A stretch of DNA of 64,000 nucleotides, taken from positions 186,001-250,000 of the forward strand of contig CAZDCD010000001.1 in assembly GCA_964503885.1 (NCBI GenBank), in the 5' to 3' direction. Below the pieces are notes generated by a model. It made no database searches, was not told the DNA's origin, and worked only from the letters and a program-made list of their open reading frames with translations. The stretch comes from CAZDCD01 sp964503885. GTDB taxonomy: Bacteria; Bacteroidota; Bacteroidia; Bacteroidales; UBA10428. Of the stretch, positions 56,871 through 64,000 are shown piece by piece (the stretch's first letter is position 1; every line of letters starts with the position of its first letter). The position numbers and the translations under genes are program-made.

Positions 56871-58247
56871 TTATTGAGTCAATGGGTCTTTATTGTTCAG
56901 CATACGGATACAGTTCATCAGCGATCTGGAATTATGATAGTTGATCTTCCAGACTGATGCTTTAGGTGCCCTGACCATTTGCGGACTGTTATCCAGTCCT
57001 TCGATATACCAGCCACTGTATTTATGATCAATAAGGTACTGTTTTATGTATTGCCATTGATGTTCAAAAGCCTGGTAATATTTTTCTTCATCAGGATATA
57101 ACTTCGACATCAGCAGCAACGCATTTAACCCTTCAGCCTGAACCCACCAGTTCTTGGAATTATCAAGGATTGAAACAGAGGTTGAACCCTTCAGATAATA
57201 CCCTTCATAGTAAAAACCACCCTTTTGGCTATCCCATCCGTTAGCGAGTGCATGATCGACCAGGTTTTTGGCTTTATTCAGGGTTAAAGAATCGTGTTTA
57301 ATTCCAAGAATATGTGATGCTTCAAGCATAAGATAGGCTGTTTCCACGTCATGCCCGAACGATACATGATCAAAAGCTACGTGCCGTTTGCGTACCGATT
57401 CTGAAGAATCGCGATACGATACAGGTTTCCAGTCTTTTTCGAAATATAAATTCAGGTAACCCTTTTCAGTGATCATGATATCTCTTATGATAATCAGCAA
57501 TTCCTGAAGCCGTTCCCTTAAACCGTTGTCGGGCCACACACTATAAAGCTCAGTAAACGCCTCCAGAAGATGGATCGAAGAATTCATATCTTTCCATGGC
57601 GCATCAATAAGATCCGTTGCTCCCGGGTCGGAATCCTGCATGGTATATTGAGACCCGTCGCGCATCAGCCGGTTGAAATACCCGTTGTAGCGCGGCTCAT
57701 GACTATGCTCATCGAGCCAGCGGAAGGTTCCTATGGCAAGGTTTAAGGCTGCCGTATCACCTGTAACTCCGTAATAGGCCGCCAGTGAGTAAATGGCAAA
57801 TGCATTGCCGTATGCTGTTTTTTCATCGGGATGGACACCACCGGCAGGTTCTCCCTTTCTGTTCCTCAGCATATAAAATCCGCCATACTGGTCATCCCAC
57901 ATGTGATTTTTTATGAACCGGAATCCATGTTCTGCAATTTGGAGGTAGGATGTATCCTGCAAAAATTGCGATGCTTTTGTGGCTGTCCATATATGCCTGG
58001 TCTGGGTTACGATCATTTTGTCCTGAGGTCCTTCAGGCTTCCAGTCAAAGGTAAAATCGCTGAGAAATCCGCCATATATTGTGTCAATTGTTCGCGGATA
58101 CCAGGCATTCAGCAGTTCATTTTTCAATGAATATTTCATTTCATCTGCCAGGTTTCCTGCAGGTGAGATGTTACGGGTACATGTGCAGGCAGCGATAAAT
58201 AGCGCTGTAAGGTATATAGTCGGGGCATATATTTCACAGGCATTCAT
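56871..58247 (-). CDS. Cellobiose 2-epimerase-like lipoprotein (AGE family)
   Basis: 458 residues. The (alpha/alpha)6 barrel of the N-acylglucosamine 2-epimerase family: TQTRHIWTATKA near 82, HPDEKTAYGNAFAIY, SFGHDVETAYLMLEAS with the catalytic histidine, NWWVQAEGLNAL, and the terminal WKINYHNSRSL. Enzymes of this subtype epimerise the reducing glucose of cellobiose or the mannose of mannobiose, feeding GH130 enzymes. The N-terminus reads LTALFIAAC with a lipobox Cys21, so the protein is probably exported and lipid-anchored, unlike the usual cytosolic form. A TACCTTTG box lies 40 bases upstream. It is 13 kb from the GH130 gene. Confidence 0.87.
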   Translation of the reverse strand: MNACEIYAPTIYLTALFIAACTCTRNISPAGNLADEMKYSLKNELLNAWYPRTIDTIYGGFLSDFTFDWKPEGPQDKMIVTQTRHIWTATKASQFLQDTSYLQIAEHGFRFIKNHMWDDQYGGFYMLRNRKGEPAGGVHPDEKTAYGNAFAIYSLAAYYGVTGDTAALNLAIGTFRWLDEHSHEPRYNGYFNRLMRDGSQYTMQDSDPGATDLIDAPWKDMNSSIHLLEAFTELYSVWPDNGLRERLQELLIIIRDIMITEKGYLNLYFEKDWKPVSYRDSSESVRKRHVAFDHVSFGHDVETAYLMLEASHILGIKHDSLTLNKAKNLVDHALANGWDSQKGGFYYEGYYLKGSTSVSILDNSKNWWVQAEGLNALLLMSKLYPDEEKYYQAFEHQWQYIKQYLIDHKYSGWYIEGLDNSPQMVRAPKASVWKINYHNSRSLMNCIRMLNNKDPLTQ

Positions 58248-58286
58248 AATTTATACAGTAATTATGGTATGATTTCGGTAAAAAGG

Positions 58287-58294
58287 CAAAGGTA
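58287..58294 (-). promoter_or_regulatory. -7 box TACCTTTG for the epimerase gene
   Basis: Minus-strand TACCTTTG matches TAnnTTTG, about 40 bases before the ATG at 58247. Confidence 0.55.
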
Positions 58295-58399
58295 GGATTT
58301 TTTTTAAATAGTCCTTGATACTGATGAAATCCATCATTCATATATACTGCAATAGCAGGCCAGCGACAAGGAATCCGGAAGGCTGGCGGAACAGGTATG

Positions 58400-58576
58400 C
58401 AGTAATCAGTAACCAGTAATCAGCGCTGATAACAAAGGATCTTCATCATATTCCTGTTTCAGAAAACGCTTTTCACAGATGCGTGCAGAAATAAATCGAA
58501 TAAAAGTACTTTTTACTTTTATTCGATTAACCACCTAACAATATGAATTTTAACTGATTACTGAACACTGATTACT
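58400..58576. repeat. Nested inverted-repeat element (locus 4)
   Basis: Outer arms: a 23-base GTAATCAGT-family sequence at 58400-58422 is repeated inverted at 58554-58576 with 20 of 23 matches. Inner element: a perfect 15-base hairpin AATCGAATAAAAGTA (58494-58508), loop CTTTT, TACTTTTATTCGATT (58514-58528). The whole spans 177 bases between the epimerase gene and the kinase gene. It has no coding potential. Confidence 0.85.
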
Positions 58577-58649
58577 CCTATAACAACCTGCATGCCGCAT
58601 ACCATCGCGGGACCTACGCTGCATTCCGATATCCTGTATATATAGGAAA

Positions 58650-58726
58650 GGGCATTTCCGAAACTCATAGGGTTTTCACCTGTTTATAACCAACCTGATC
58701 TAGCAGATTACTCTTTGGAAATGCCC
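58650..58726. other. Long-range 10-bp inverted repeat, possible structured RNA
   Basis: GGGCATTTCC (58650-58659) is matched exactly by GGAAATGCCC (58717-58726), closing a 57-base loop that holds further short pairings (GAAAC with GTTTTC). It lies just upstream of a tiny signal-peptide-like frame and a terminator, on the plus strand. The arrangement would suit a small RNA or a 5' leader element. Confidence 0.5.
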
Positions 58727-58769
58727 AGTTCACCAACACTAACCTAAATTAATCCACTCAATAGTAACT

Positions 58770-58829
58770 ATGAAAATGTACACTTTTTTGCTTGTAATTA
58801 TAAGATGCCTGAGCAGGCGTTTTCCCTAG
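58770..58829 (+). other. 19-codon leader-like frame, possible remnant of a SusC-type gene start
   Basis: MKMYTFLLVIIRCLSRRFP then TAG. The frame opens like a signal peptide. The preceding bases (AACCTAAATTAATCC) resemble leaders I associate with SusC/TonB receptor genes in this phylum, from memory only. A short stem GCCTG-AG-CAGGC (58807-58818) lies in the frame and a strong terminator overlaps its stop. It could be the truncated start of a lost polysaccharide-utilisation gene or a true leader peptide. Confidence 0.35.
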
Positions 58830-58848
58830 ACCGCAAGCGGTCTTTTTT
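58828..58848 (+). terminator. Orphan Rho-independent terminator, plus strand
   Basis: AGACCGC (58828-58834), AA, GCGGTCT (58837-58843) then a T run to 58848. No plus-strand gene precedes it for more than 5 kb except the tiny frame at 58770, so some unannotated plus-strand transcript may end here. Confidence 0.85.
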
Positions 58849-59007
58849 GAACCGGGAATCACTTATTACTGGGATCCGAACGATTATTAACTGATCATCA
58901 AATCTTTACAATCTGACAATTAAATTGGATTCTGAAAATTCATGCGAATGGTGTGAGTCACACGCCCGGATAAAATCCGGATAGGAGATAATGAAACCGA
59001 AATGCAC

Positions 59008-62000
59008 TTACTTTTTCATATGTTTTGCAAGTATTCTAAGCAGAGTCTCCGATTTAAACGGTTTCGCGATATAATCATCAAATTTCTCTGCCATGATCTT
59101 TTCCCTGTCGTTAACCTGTGCATAAGCGGTTAATGCAATTACCGGAATGGCATTGGTTTTGGATTTGATTATTTTGGTCGCCTCATACCCGTCGAGTACC
59201 GGCATTTTTATATCCATAAGAACCAGGAAAGTACTCGAAAAGCGCTCTTTCTCAAGATAATCAATAACTTCGCGGCCGTTTTTTGCCCATATAATATTGG
59301 TTATGTATGGTTTAAGTATGCTTTTGATAAGCTGGAAATTATCGGGTTCATCTTCGGCCACAATTATTGTATTGCCTGCATATTTATCGAATTCTAAAGG
59401 GCTGTATTCTTCTTTTTCAGAAGTTTGGGCAAGTTTTTCAAAGGGGAGTGTAAAATAAAATACGGAACCTGACTGCGGAGCCGATTCGACCCAAATTTCG
59501 CCACCCATATGGTAAACCAGTCTTTTGCAGAGAGAAAGTCCCAGACCTGTTCCGCGATAAAGTTTGTCATATCCGGTATCGACTTTATAAAAATGATTAA
59601 ATATTTTATCGAAATGAACCGGGTCAATCCCGATTCCGCTATCAGATACAAAGAATCTCACGTGATCGTCAAGGATCTCGTACCCGAACCATACATAACC
59701 CGATTCTGTATATTTTACCGCGTTGTTGATCAGATTGGTAAGTATCTGCCGAAACCTTACAGGATCATTTTTTAGCATCAGATCCCCTTTTCTGACACCT
59801 TCCTGTATAAATGTAATTTCAAGATCTTTATGATTATTGATTTGATAGTAGCTTTCAAGTTCCCTTAGAATTTCATTTACATCGAACGTATTGATGTACA
59901 GTTTTAGCTGATCGGTTTCAATCATTGAAATATCGAGTATTTCGTTGATAAGAATCAGTAAAGCTTTGCTGCTTTTAGTGATAATATCGATAAACTTAAT
60001 TCTTTCTTCATCATTTACATATTTTTCACCAAGAAGTGATGTGAATCCAACAATCGCATTCATGGGAGTTCGTATTTCGTGGCTCATGTTGGCCAGGAAT
60101 GCCGATTTGAGCCTGTCTGACTGTTCTGCTTTTATTTTGGCTGCTTTTAGTTCCCTTGTACGTTCATCAATTAATTTTTCAAGATGATTTCTGTGTTGGG
60201 ATAGCTCAACATTCTGAAGCGTGATCTCCTCTGTTCTTTCTTCAAGCAGTGTATTCTTCTCATTCAGTTCATGGGTACGTTCTTTTACTTTTTCTTCAAG
60301 CAACTCCTTTTGTTTCTTAAGCAGTGAAATACGGATCCGGTAAAACGAATAAAGTGCTGATACCAGGATAAGAAATATCAATATCTCAAACATCCGTGTG
60401 TGCCACCACGGCGGATGTATCACGATCTCAAGATTTTTGGGTTGCAGGCTCCATTTCAGATCGTTATTCGACCCCATCACCAAAAATGTATATTTACCGG
60501 GATTAAGGTTGGTATAAGTTGTAGCCCGCTGGTTTCCTGCATCTATCCAGTTTTTATCATATCCTTTAAGCTTGTACCGGTATTGATTCTTTACAGAATT
60601 CAGAAAATTCAGCGCCGAATATTGAATAATAAAATCCGAATTGCGATACGATAACTCCAACCTGTCAAGCGTTTCTATATTTTGTGCAATGGTGGCATAT
60701 TTTACATTTTCATCGGGCGTGGAAGATAATGTATTGAACCCGGTGATTACCACATTGGGCACAATAGTATTCAGCAATATACTGTCAGGATGAAAATAGG
60801 TATATCCTGTGGATGATCCAAAAAACAATATTCCGTCCTTATTTTTATACGCCGATCGTTTAATGGATTCATTGCCTGCAATTCCGTCCTCTACAGTGAA
60901 GTCAACCAAAATTGCTGGTTGCGGAGTAAATATACCCCGTTCGATTTTTGAGATCCCTTTATTTGTACTTATCCAAAGGTTTCTGTGATCATCTTCAAGG
61001 ATACTCTGTATGGTACCGTGAAGTTTTGACCTGTCGAGGATATACGGTATGAAAATATTCCACTTCTCATCAAATATTTCAAGTCCCGCATTGGTGGCTA
61101 TCCATAGGTTTTTCCTGCTATCTTCAAATATCGAGATGATTTCCCCGGCATGTGTTGCAGAATCAAGTACGAAATGAGGGTAATGGATAAAATTATCGCT
61201 TTCATAATTGTATTGTTCCAGGGAATTGCTGGTGGCAATATATAATTTTCCACGGCTGGTTTCAATAATATTGTGAACATAGTTATTATCGAGGCTGGAA
61301 CGATCATTATCATCATGCAGATAATGAATAAAGGTCTCAGTGCTGTAATCAAAACGATCAAGACCACCTCCGATGGTTCCGATCCATAAATTTTCCCTAC
61401 TGTCTTCATATATTGAAAAAATACTGGAATTGCTCAGTGAACCCGGCTTCTTATCGGCCAAGAACCTTTTGAACGTTTCGGTTTCATAATCAAATAAATT
61501 CAGTCCCCCTGCCCATGTGCCAACCCATAAGTTTCCTTTAGTATCCTTAAGGATAGCATAAACAGGATTACCCCCGATGCTGGAAGGATTTGATAAATCA
61601 TATTCATAATGGCTGTATTTGCCTGTGTTTTTGTTCAACCGGTCCAGCCCTCCTTCGGTACCTATCCAGAAAAAATCCTTTTCTTCGAAAAAGGAATTTA
61701 CCAGATTGCTCCTGATCGATTCGTGGTTGTCGTATGTTTCCCGGACTATTTTGAATTTTTTTGCCCTGGGACTGTAATAGTTCACGCCCCCTTCGAATGT
61801 CCCTATCCAGATATCATTGAGATGATCCTGGTAAAGGCAGAAGACAGAATTATCACTGAGGCTTGCAGGATCAGCCCTGTTCAGCGCATAATGTTCAGTT
61901 GCCGGGTCTTTCTCCAACGAAAAATCATTAAGATGCATTCGTTCGAGTCCAAGATTTCCTCCCCTGGCTATCCACAATATGTTTTGCCTGTCAATCATAA

Positions 62001-62781
62001 GATCGAGGATCGCCCCCGGCAACACTTTTTTAAAGCGTGCATTCCCATCTTCATCTTGAACCAGCACATATAATCCTTTTCGGGTTGACCCCAGCCATAT
62101 CCTGTTCTTATTATCTTTGGCGATAGCCATAACATCGTTTTCAAGGCCAATATCAGCCGGATCAGCAAAAAAATACGAAATAAAAGAGTCCGAACTATCC
62201 CGGTAGAGGTTTAATCCGTTCTGTGTACCTATCCAAAGATCCGATTCAGAATCCATGAAAAGTCTGGTGATATAGCCGTTGCTAATACTTTTCGAATCAT
62301 TCGGATTGTTCACATAATGGTTCCATGTGCTATCCCGGATGGTATACCGGTATAAACCGGCATGTGTTCCAAGCCAAACCTGTTGCCTGCTATCCTGTAA
62401 GATACAGGTAACTGACAATTGTTTCGGAGTCGGCAAAGGTACCAATTTATCTTCCGGTGCATCATAAACGAACAACCCTATATCGGTTCCCACCCATAAC
62501 CATCCATCGACTTCAAGCATAGTATTTACAGCAATATCACCCAACGTTATATCTTTAAAATATCCCGGCCTGTATATCTTACAGGTATATCCATCATATC
62601 GGTTTAGTCCGTCTCTTGTCCCAAACCACATAAATCCTTTCTGATCCTGGTAAATATCACGCACCCAGTTATTGGACAGTCCGTCGCTGGTGGTAATCTT
62701 TGAAAACGATATCCGGTCATATTGAGAATAGATGAACCGGGTGGTAAAAATAAATACGCCGACAACAATGATTGTTCTCAT
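59008..62781 (-). CDS. Propeller-type hybrid histidine kinase with C-terminal receiver
   Basis: 1257 residues from ATG 62781, which begins a signal peptide (MRTIIVVGVFIFTTRFIYSQ); a TTG five codons upstream is less likely. About fourteen propeller repeats (residues ~25-690, many with NLWIGT or GxLW), a Y_Y_Y domain (~700-800), one helix (~805-825), a coiled coil, HisKA with LANMSHEIRTPMNAIVGF (His ~897), HATPase (NLINNAVKYTESGY, DSGIGIDP, GTGLGLSLC) and a receiver IIVAEDEPDNFQL with FLVLMDIKMPVLDG (Asp ~1190). The architecture is that of hybrid two-component glycan sensors, but the AraC-type DNA-binding domain is missing, so it must signal through a partner. It lies next to the epimerase gene. 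Confidence 0.94.
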   Translation of the reverse strand: MRTIIVVGVFIFTTRFIYSQYDRISFSKITTSDGLSNNWVRDIYQDQKGFMWFGTRDGLNRYDGYTCKIYRPGYFKDITLGDIAVNTMLEVDGWLWVGTDIGLFVYDAPEDKLVPLPTPKQLSVTCILQDSRQQVWLGTHAGLYRYTIRDSTWNHYVNNPNDSKSISNGYITRLFMDSESDLWIGTQNGLNLYRDSSDSFISYFFADPADIGLENDVMAIAKDNKNRIWLGSTRKGLYVLVQDEDGNARFKKVLPGAILDLMIDRQNILWIARGGNLGLERMHLNDFSLEKDPATEHYALNRADPASLSDNSVFCLYQDHLNDIWIGTFEGGVNYYSPRAKKFKIVRETYDNHESIRSNLVNSFFEEKDFFWIGTEGGLDRLNKNTGKYSHYEYDLSNPSSIGGNPVYAILKDTKGNLWVGTWAGGLNLFDYETETFKRFLADKKPGSLSNSSIFSIYEDSRENLWIGTIGGGLDRFDYSTETFIHYLHDDNDRSSLDNNYVHNIIETSRGKLYIATSNSLEQYNYESDNFIHYPHFVLDSATHAGEIISIFEDSRKNLWIATNAGLEIFDEKWNIFIPYILDRSKLHGTIQSILEDDHRNLWISTNKGISKIERGIFTPQPAILVDFTVEDGIAGNESIKRSAYKNKDGILFFGSSTGYTYFHPDSILLNTIVPNVVITGFNTLSSTPDENVKYATIAQNIETLDRLELSYRNSDFIIQYSALNFLNSVKNQYRYKLKGYDKNWIDAGNQRATTYTNLNPGKYTFLVMGSNNDLKWSLQPKNLEIVIHPPWWHTRMFEILIFLILVSALYSFYRIRISLLKKQKELLEEKVKERTHELNEKNTLLEERTEEITLQNVELSQHRNHLEKLIDERTRELKAAKIKAEQSDRLKSAFLANMSHEIRTPMNAIVGFTSLLGEKYVNDEERIKFIDIITKSSKALLILINEILDISMIETDQLKLYINTFDVNEILRELESYYQINNHKDLEITFIQEGVRKGDLMLKNDPVRFRQILTNLINNAVKYTESGYVWFGYEILDDHVRFFVSDSGIGIDPVHFDKIFNHFYKVDTGYDKLYRGTGLGLSLCKRLVYHMGGEIWVESAPQSGSVFYFTLPFEKLAQTSEKEEYSPLEFDKYAGNTIIVAEDEPDNFQLIKSILKPYITNIIWAKNGREVIDYLEKERFSSTFLVLMDIKMPVLDGYEATKIIKSKTNAIPVIALTAYAQVNDREKIMAEKFDDYIAKPFKSETLLRILAKHMKK

Positions 62782-63044
62782 CCGGGCTTTTATCAACTAT
62801 ACTAAATTTAATGCATTTCGCTGAATAATTTGTCTTAAATTGCAGAATTTATGATGATTTTGTGTATAAAGTAAACCGGCTTGTATTCTAATTAAACCGG
62901 GGGAATATGCTCTGCATTTTGTTAATTAATGCCATTGCATTTGAAGGTTTGGAGAAATAATCATCAACATTCTCTGACGGCTTTTAAATAACTTTTATTG
63001 CAGAATCAGGTATACTGACCCGGTCATCTTAAATTCTAACGAAT

Positions 63045-63737
63045 ATGGGTATAAAAAGGAATGTATTCATTTCGGCAATTATACTGCCCGTGTTTATTTT
63101 TATTCTTCATGGCTGTGCCCCGGCCTACGTTCCCAATGCTGTCAATACGCCACTGCTGAGTAACGCCGGCGAATTTCATGCATCGTTAGCTACCGGTACT
63201 TCGGGGATAGATCCCCAGATAGCTTTGGGTATTACTGATCATTTCGGAATAATGATTAACGGGAGTTTTGCCAACCGTACATCAGATTCAACAGATGATT
63301 TTCATAAACACCAGTTTATTGAGATGGCACCAGGTTATTATACCAATTTTGAAAAAAACGGAAGATTTGAGATCTATGGCGGGTATGGTATTGGAAAGAT
63401 CCAGGCTGAATTTGACAACATTTTCTGGAGATCGTATTCCAATGTGAGCTATTACAGGATCTTTATCCAGCCATCGATAGGGTTTACATCGGATTATGCC
63501 GAAGGAAGTTTAGCTGCAAGGATTGTCATGTTGAATATCAGTCAGGAACACAACCAGAATACGGGGTATTTCGTGGAGCCTGCTGCTACAATTAAATTCG
63601 GTGCAAAACCTGTAAAGATGTATATACAGCTCGGATTCTCGCTTCCGGTGAACACAAGCAAGGTTGAATTCAACTACCAGCCTTTTATGTTCTCCTTCGG
63701 AGTTCAGGGTTCACTGGGAAGAAAAGAAGCAAAATAA
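63045..63737 (+). CDS. Outer-membrane beta-barrel lipoprotein, function unknown
   Basis: 230 residues. An N-terminal lipoprotein signal (FISAIILPVFIFILHGC, lipobox Cys24) is followed by strands alternating hydrophobic and polar residues (NGRFEIYGGYGIGKIQAEFD, YYRIFIQPSIGFTSDYAEGSLAARIVML) up to a terminal FSFGVQGSLG strand. This suggests an eight- to ten-strand barrel or a lipoprotein with a barrel-like fold. No family recognised. It is monocistronic within the window. Confidence 0.75.
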   Translation: MGIKRNVFISAIILPVFIFILHGCAPAYVPNAVNTPLLSNAGEFHASLATGTSGIDPQIALGITDHFGIMINGSFANRTSDSTDDFHKHQFIEMAPGYYTNFEKNGRFEIYGGYGIGKIQAEFDNIFWRSYSNVSYYRIFIQPSIGFTSDYAEGSLAARIVMLNISQEHNQNTGYFVEPAATIKFGAKPVKMYIQLGFSLPVNTSKVEFNYQPFMFSFGVQGSLGRKEAK

Positions 63738-64000
63738 TAATATGTATTCCTGATCTTAATGCGATATACTGGTATGGTATGGCTATATTGTATACCTGGT
63801 AATTAACTTATTACAGATAATGACAATAAGGTTCGCTATTTCTTAAATCATGGTGAATATCAAACTAAAAATGTATATTATATATCTATATATCAATTAT
63901 TTAAACTGCGATTCTTTGCGACTCCTTTGAGCCTTCATGACTTAGTGGCATAAAACAAGTATATATTATAACCACAAACAAGCATAGAACAAGCGAGGAT
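63738..64000. repeat. Terminal spacer with a short-period word array
   Basis: 263 bases without a gene. At about 63908-63952 the words TTCTTTGCGA, CTCCTTTGA, GCCTTCATGA and CTTAGTGGC follow at roughly 9-11 base spacing, reverse-complement relatives of the GCCAC-AAA-TCACGGAGA words at 38655. Otherwise AT-rich with nothing else seen. Confidence 0.5.

Noticed and set aside
1..64000. tRNA, rRNA, tmRNA and phage or transposase genes
   Set aside because: No cloverleaf, ribosomal or recombinase sequence was recognised in any spacer or frame by reading; a covariance-model scan was not possible.

Overview
The window looks like a chromosomal piece of an anaerobic Bacteroidota bacterium, probably class Bacteroidia. 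The support is a short primary sigma factor without region 1.1, a Rho with a long N-terminal insertion, upstream boxes of the TAnnTTTG type used by this phylum, GldF/GldG, a type IX secretion sorting domain on a peptidase, propeller-type sensor kinases, and a pyruvate:ferredoxin oxidoreductase. No rRNA, tRNA, CRISPR array, integrase, transposase or phage gene was recognised.

Layout. 1-2650: a cut-off NEW3 membrane protein and an ABC exporter. 2675-6550: rpe and rpoD on the minus strand, then rho. 6934-14202: pyruvate:ferredoxin oxidoreductase, ruvX-def, a repeat-rich spacer, and a fused ADP-forming acyl-CoA synthetase. 14297-20213: ACT protein, phenylacetate-CoA-ligase-like enzyme, aminotransferase and a four-subunit 2-oxoacid:ferredoxin oxidoreductase. 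20466-24767: a small outer-membrane protein, a broken DUF4395 gene, a helical-repeat protein and a PAS sensor without a kinase domain. 24898-28689: surE, a small membrane protein, lpxB and a SpoIID-like protein. 28890-32115 (minus): a glycogen-binding domain protein, a glycosyltransferase and a lipid A deacylase-like barrel. 32296-38460: gldF-gldG-DUF4340, dnaN, a DnaQ-like exonuclease and a fumarylacetoacetase-family hydrolase. 39144-41873 (minus): an M4 peptidase gene broken by one in-frame stop, and a lipoprotein. 42138-45215 (minus): a GH130 phosphorylase and a sodium:solute symporter. 45509-52012 (minus): two large sensor kinases. 52269-56638: an alpha-oxoamine synthase converging on an ACP / adenylate-forming ligase / B12-binding radical SAM operon. 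56871-62781 (minus): a lipoprotein-type cellobiose 2-epimerase and a third propeller kinase. 63045-63737: an outer-membrane lipoprotein.

How the genes may work together. The aminotransferase, ferredoxin-dependent oxidoreductase and ADP-forming synthetase could turn amino acids into acids with ATP gain. With the PaaK-like ligase the same set could run in reverse, as reductive carboxylation of aryl or branched acyl-CoA to amino acids. The epimerase and GH130 enzyme match the two steps of the beta-mannobiose / mannosylglucose phosphorolysis pathway, with the symporter as possible sugar importer and the propeller kinases as possible glycan sensors.

The most unusual region is 52269-56638. It combines a lipid- or amine-forming PLP synthase with its own carrier protein, an atypical ligase and a radical SAM enzyme. 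It lies in an AT-rich island whose edge falls inside the neighbouring kinase gene, and a GC-normal patch sits over the PLP site of the synthase. A second theme is a set of intergenic spacers built from the same short-period repeat words (about 11.6-12.0, 25.7-25.95, 49.1-49.25 and 58.4-58.6 kb, with weaker relatives near 38.6 and 63.9 kb).
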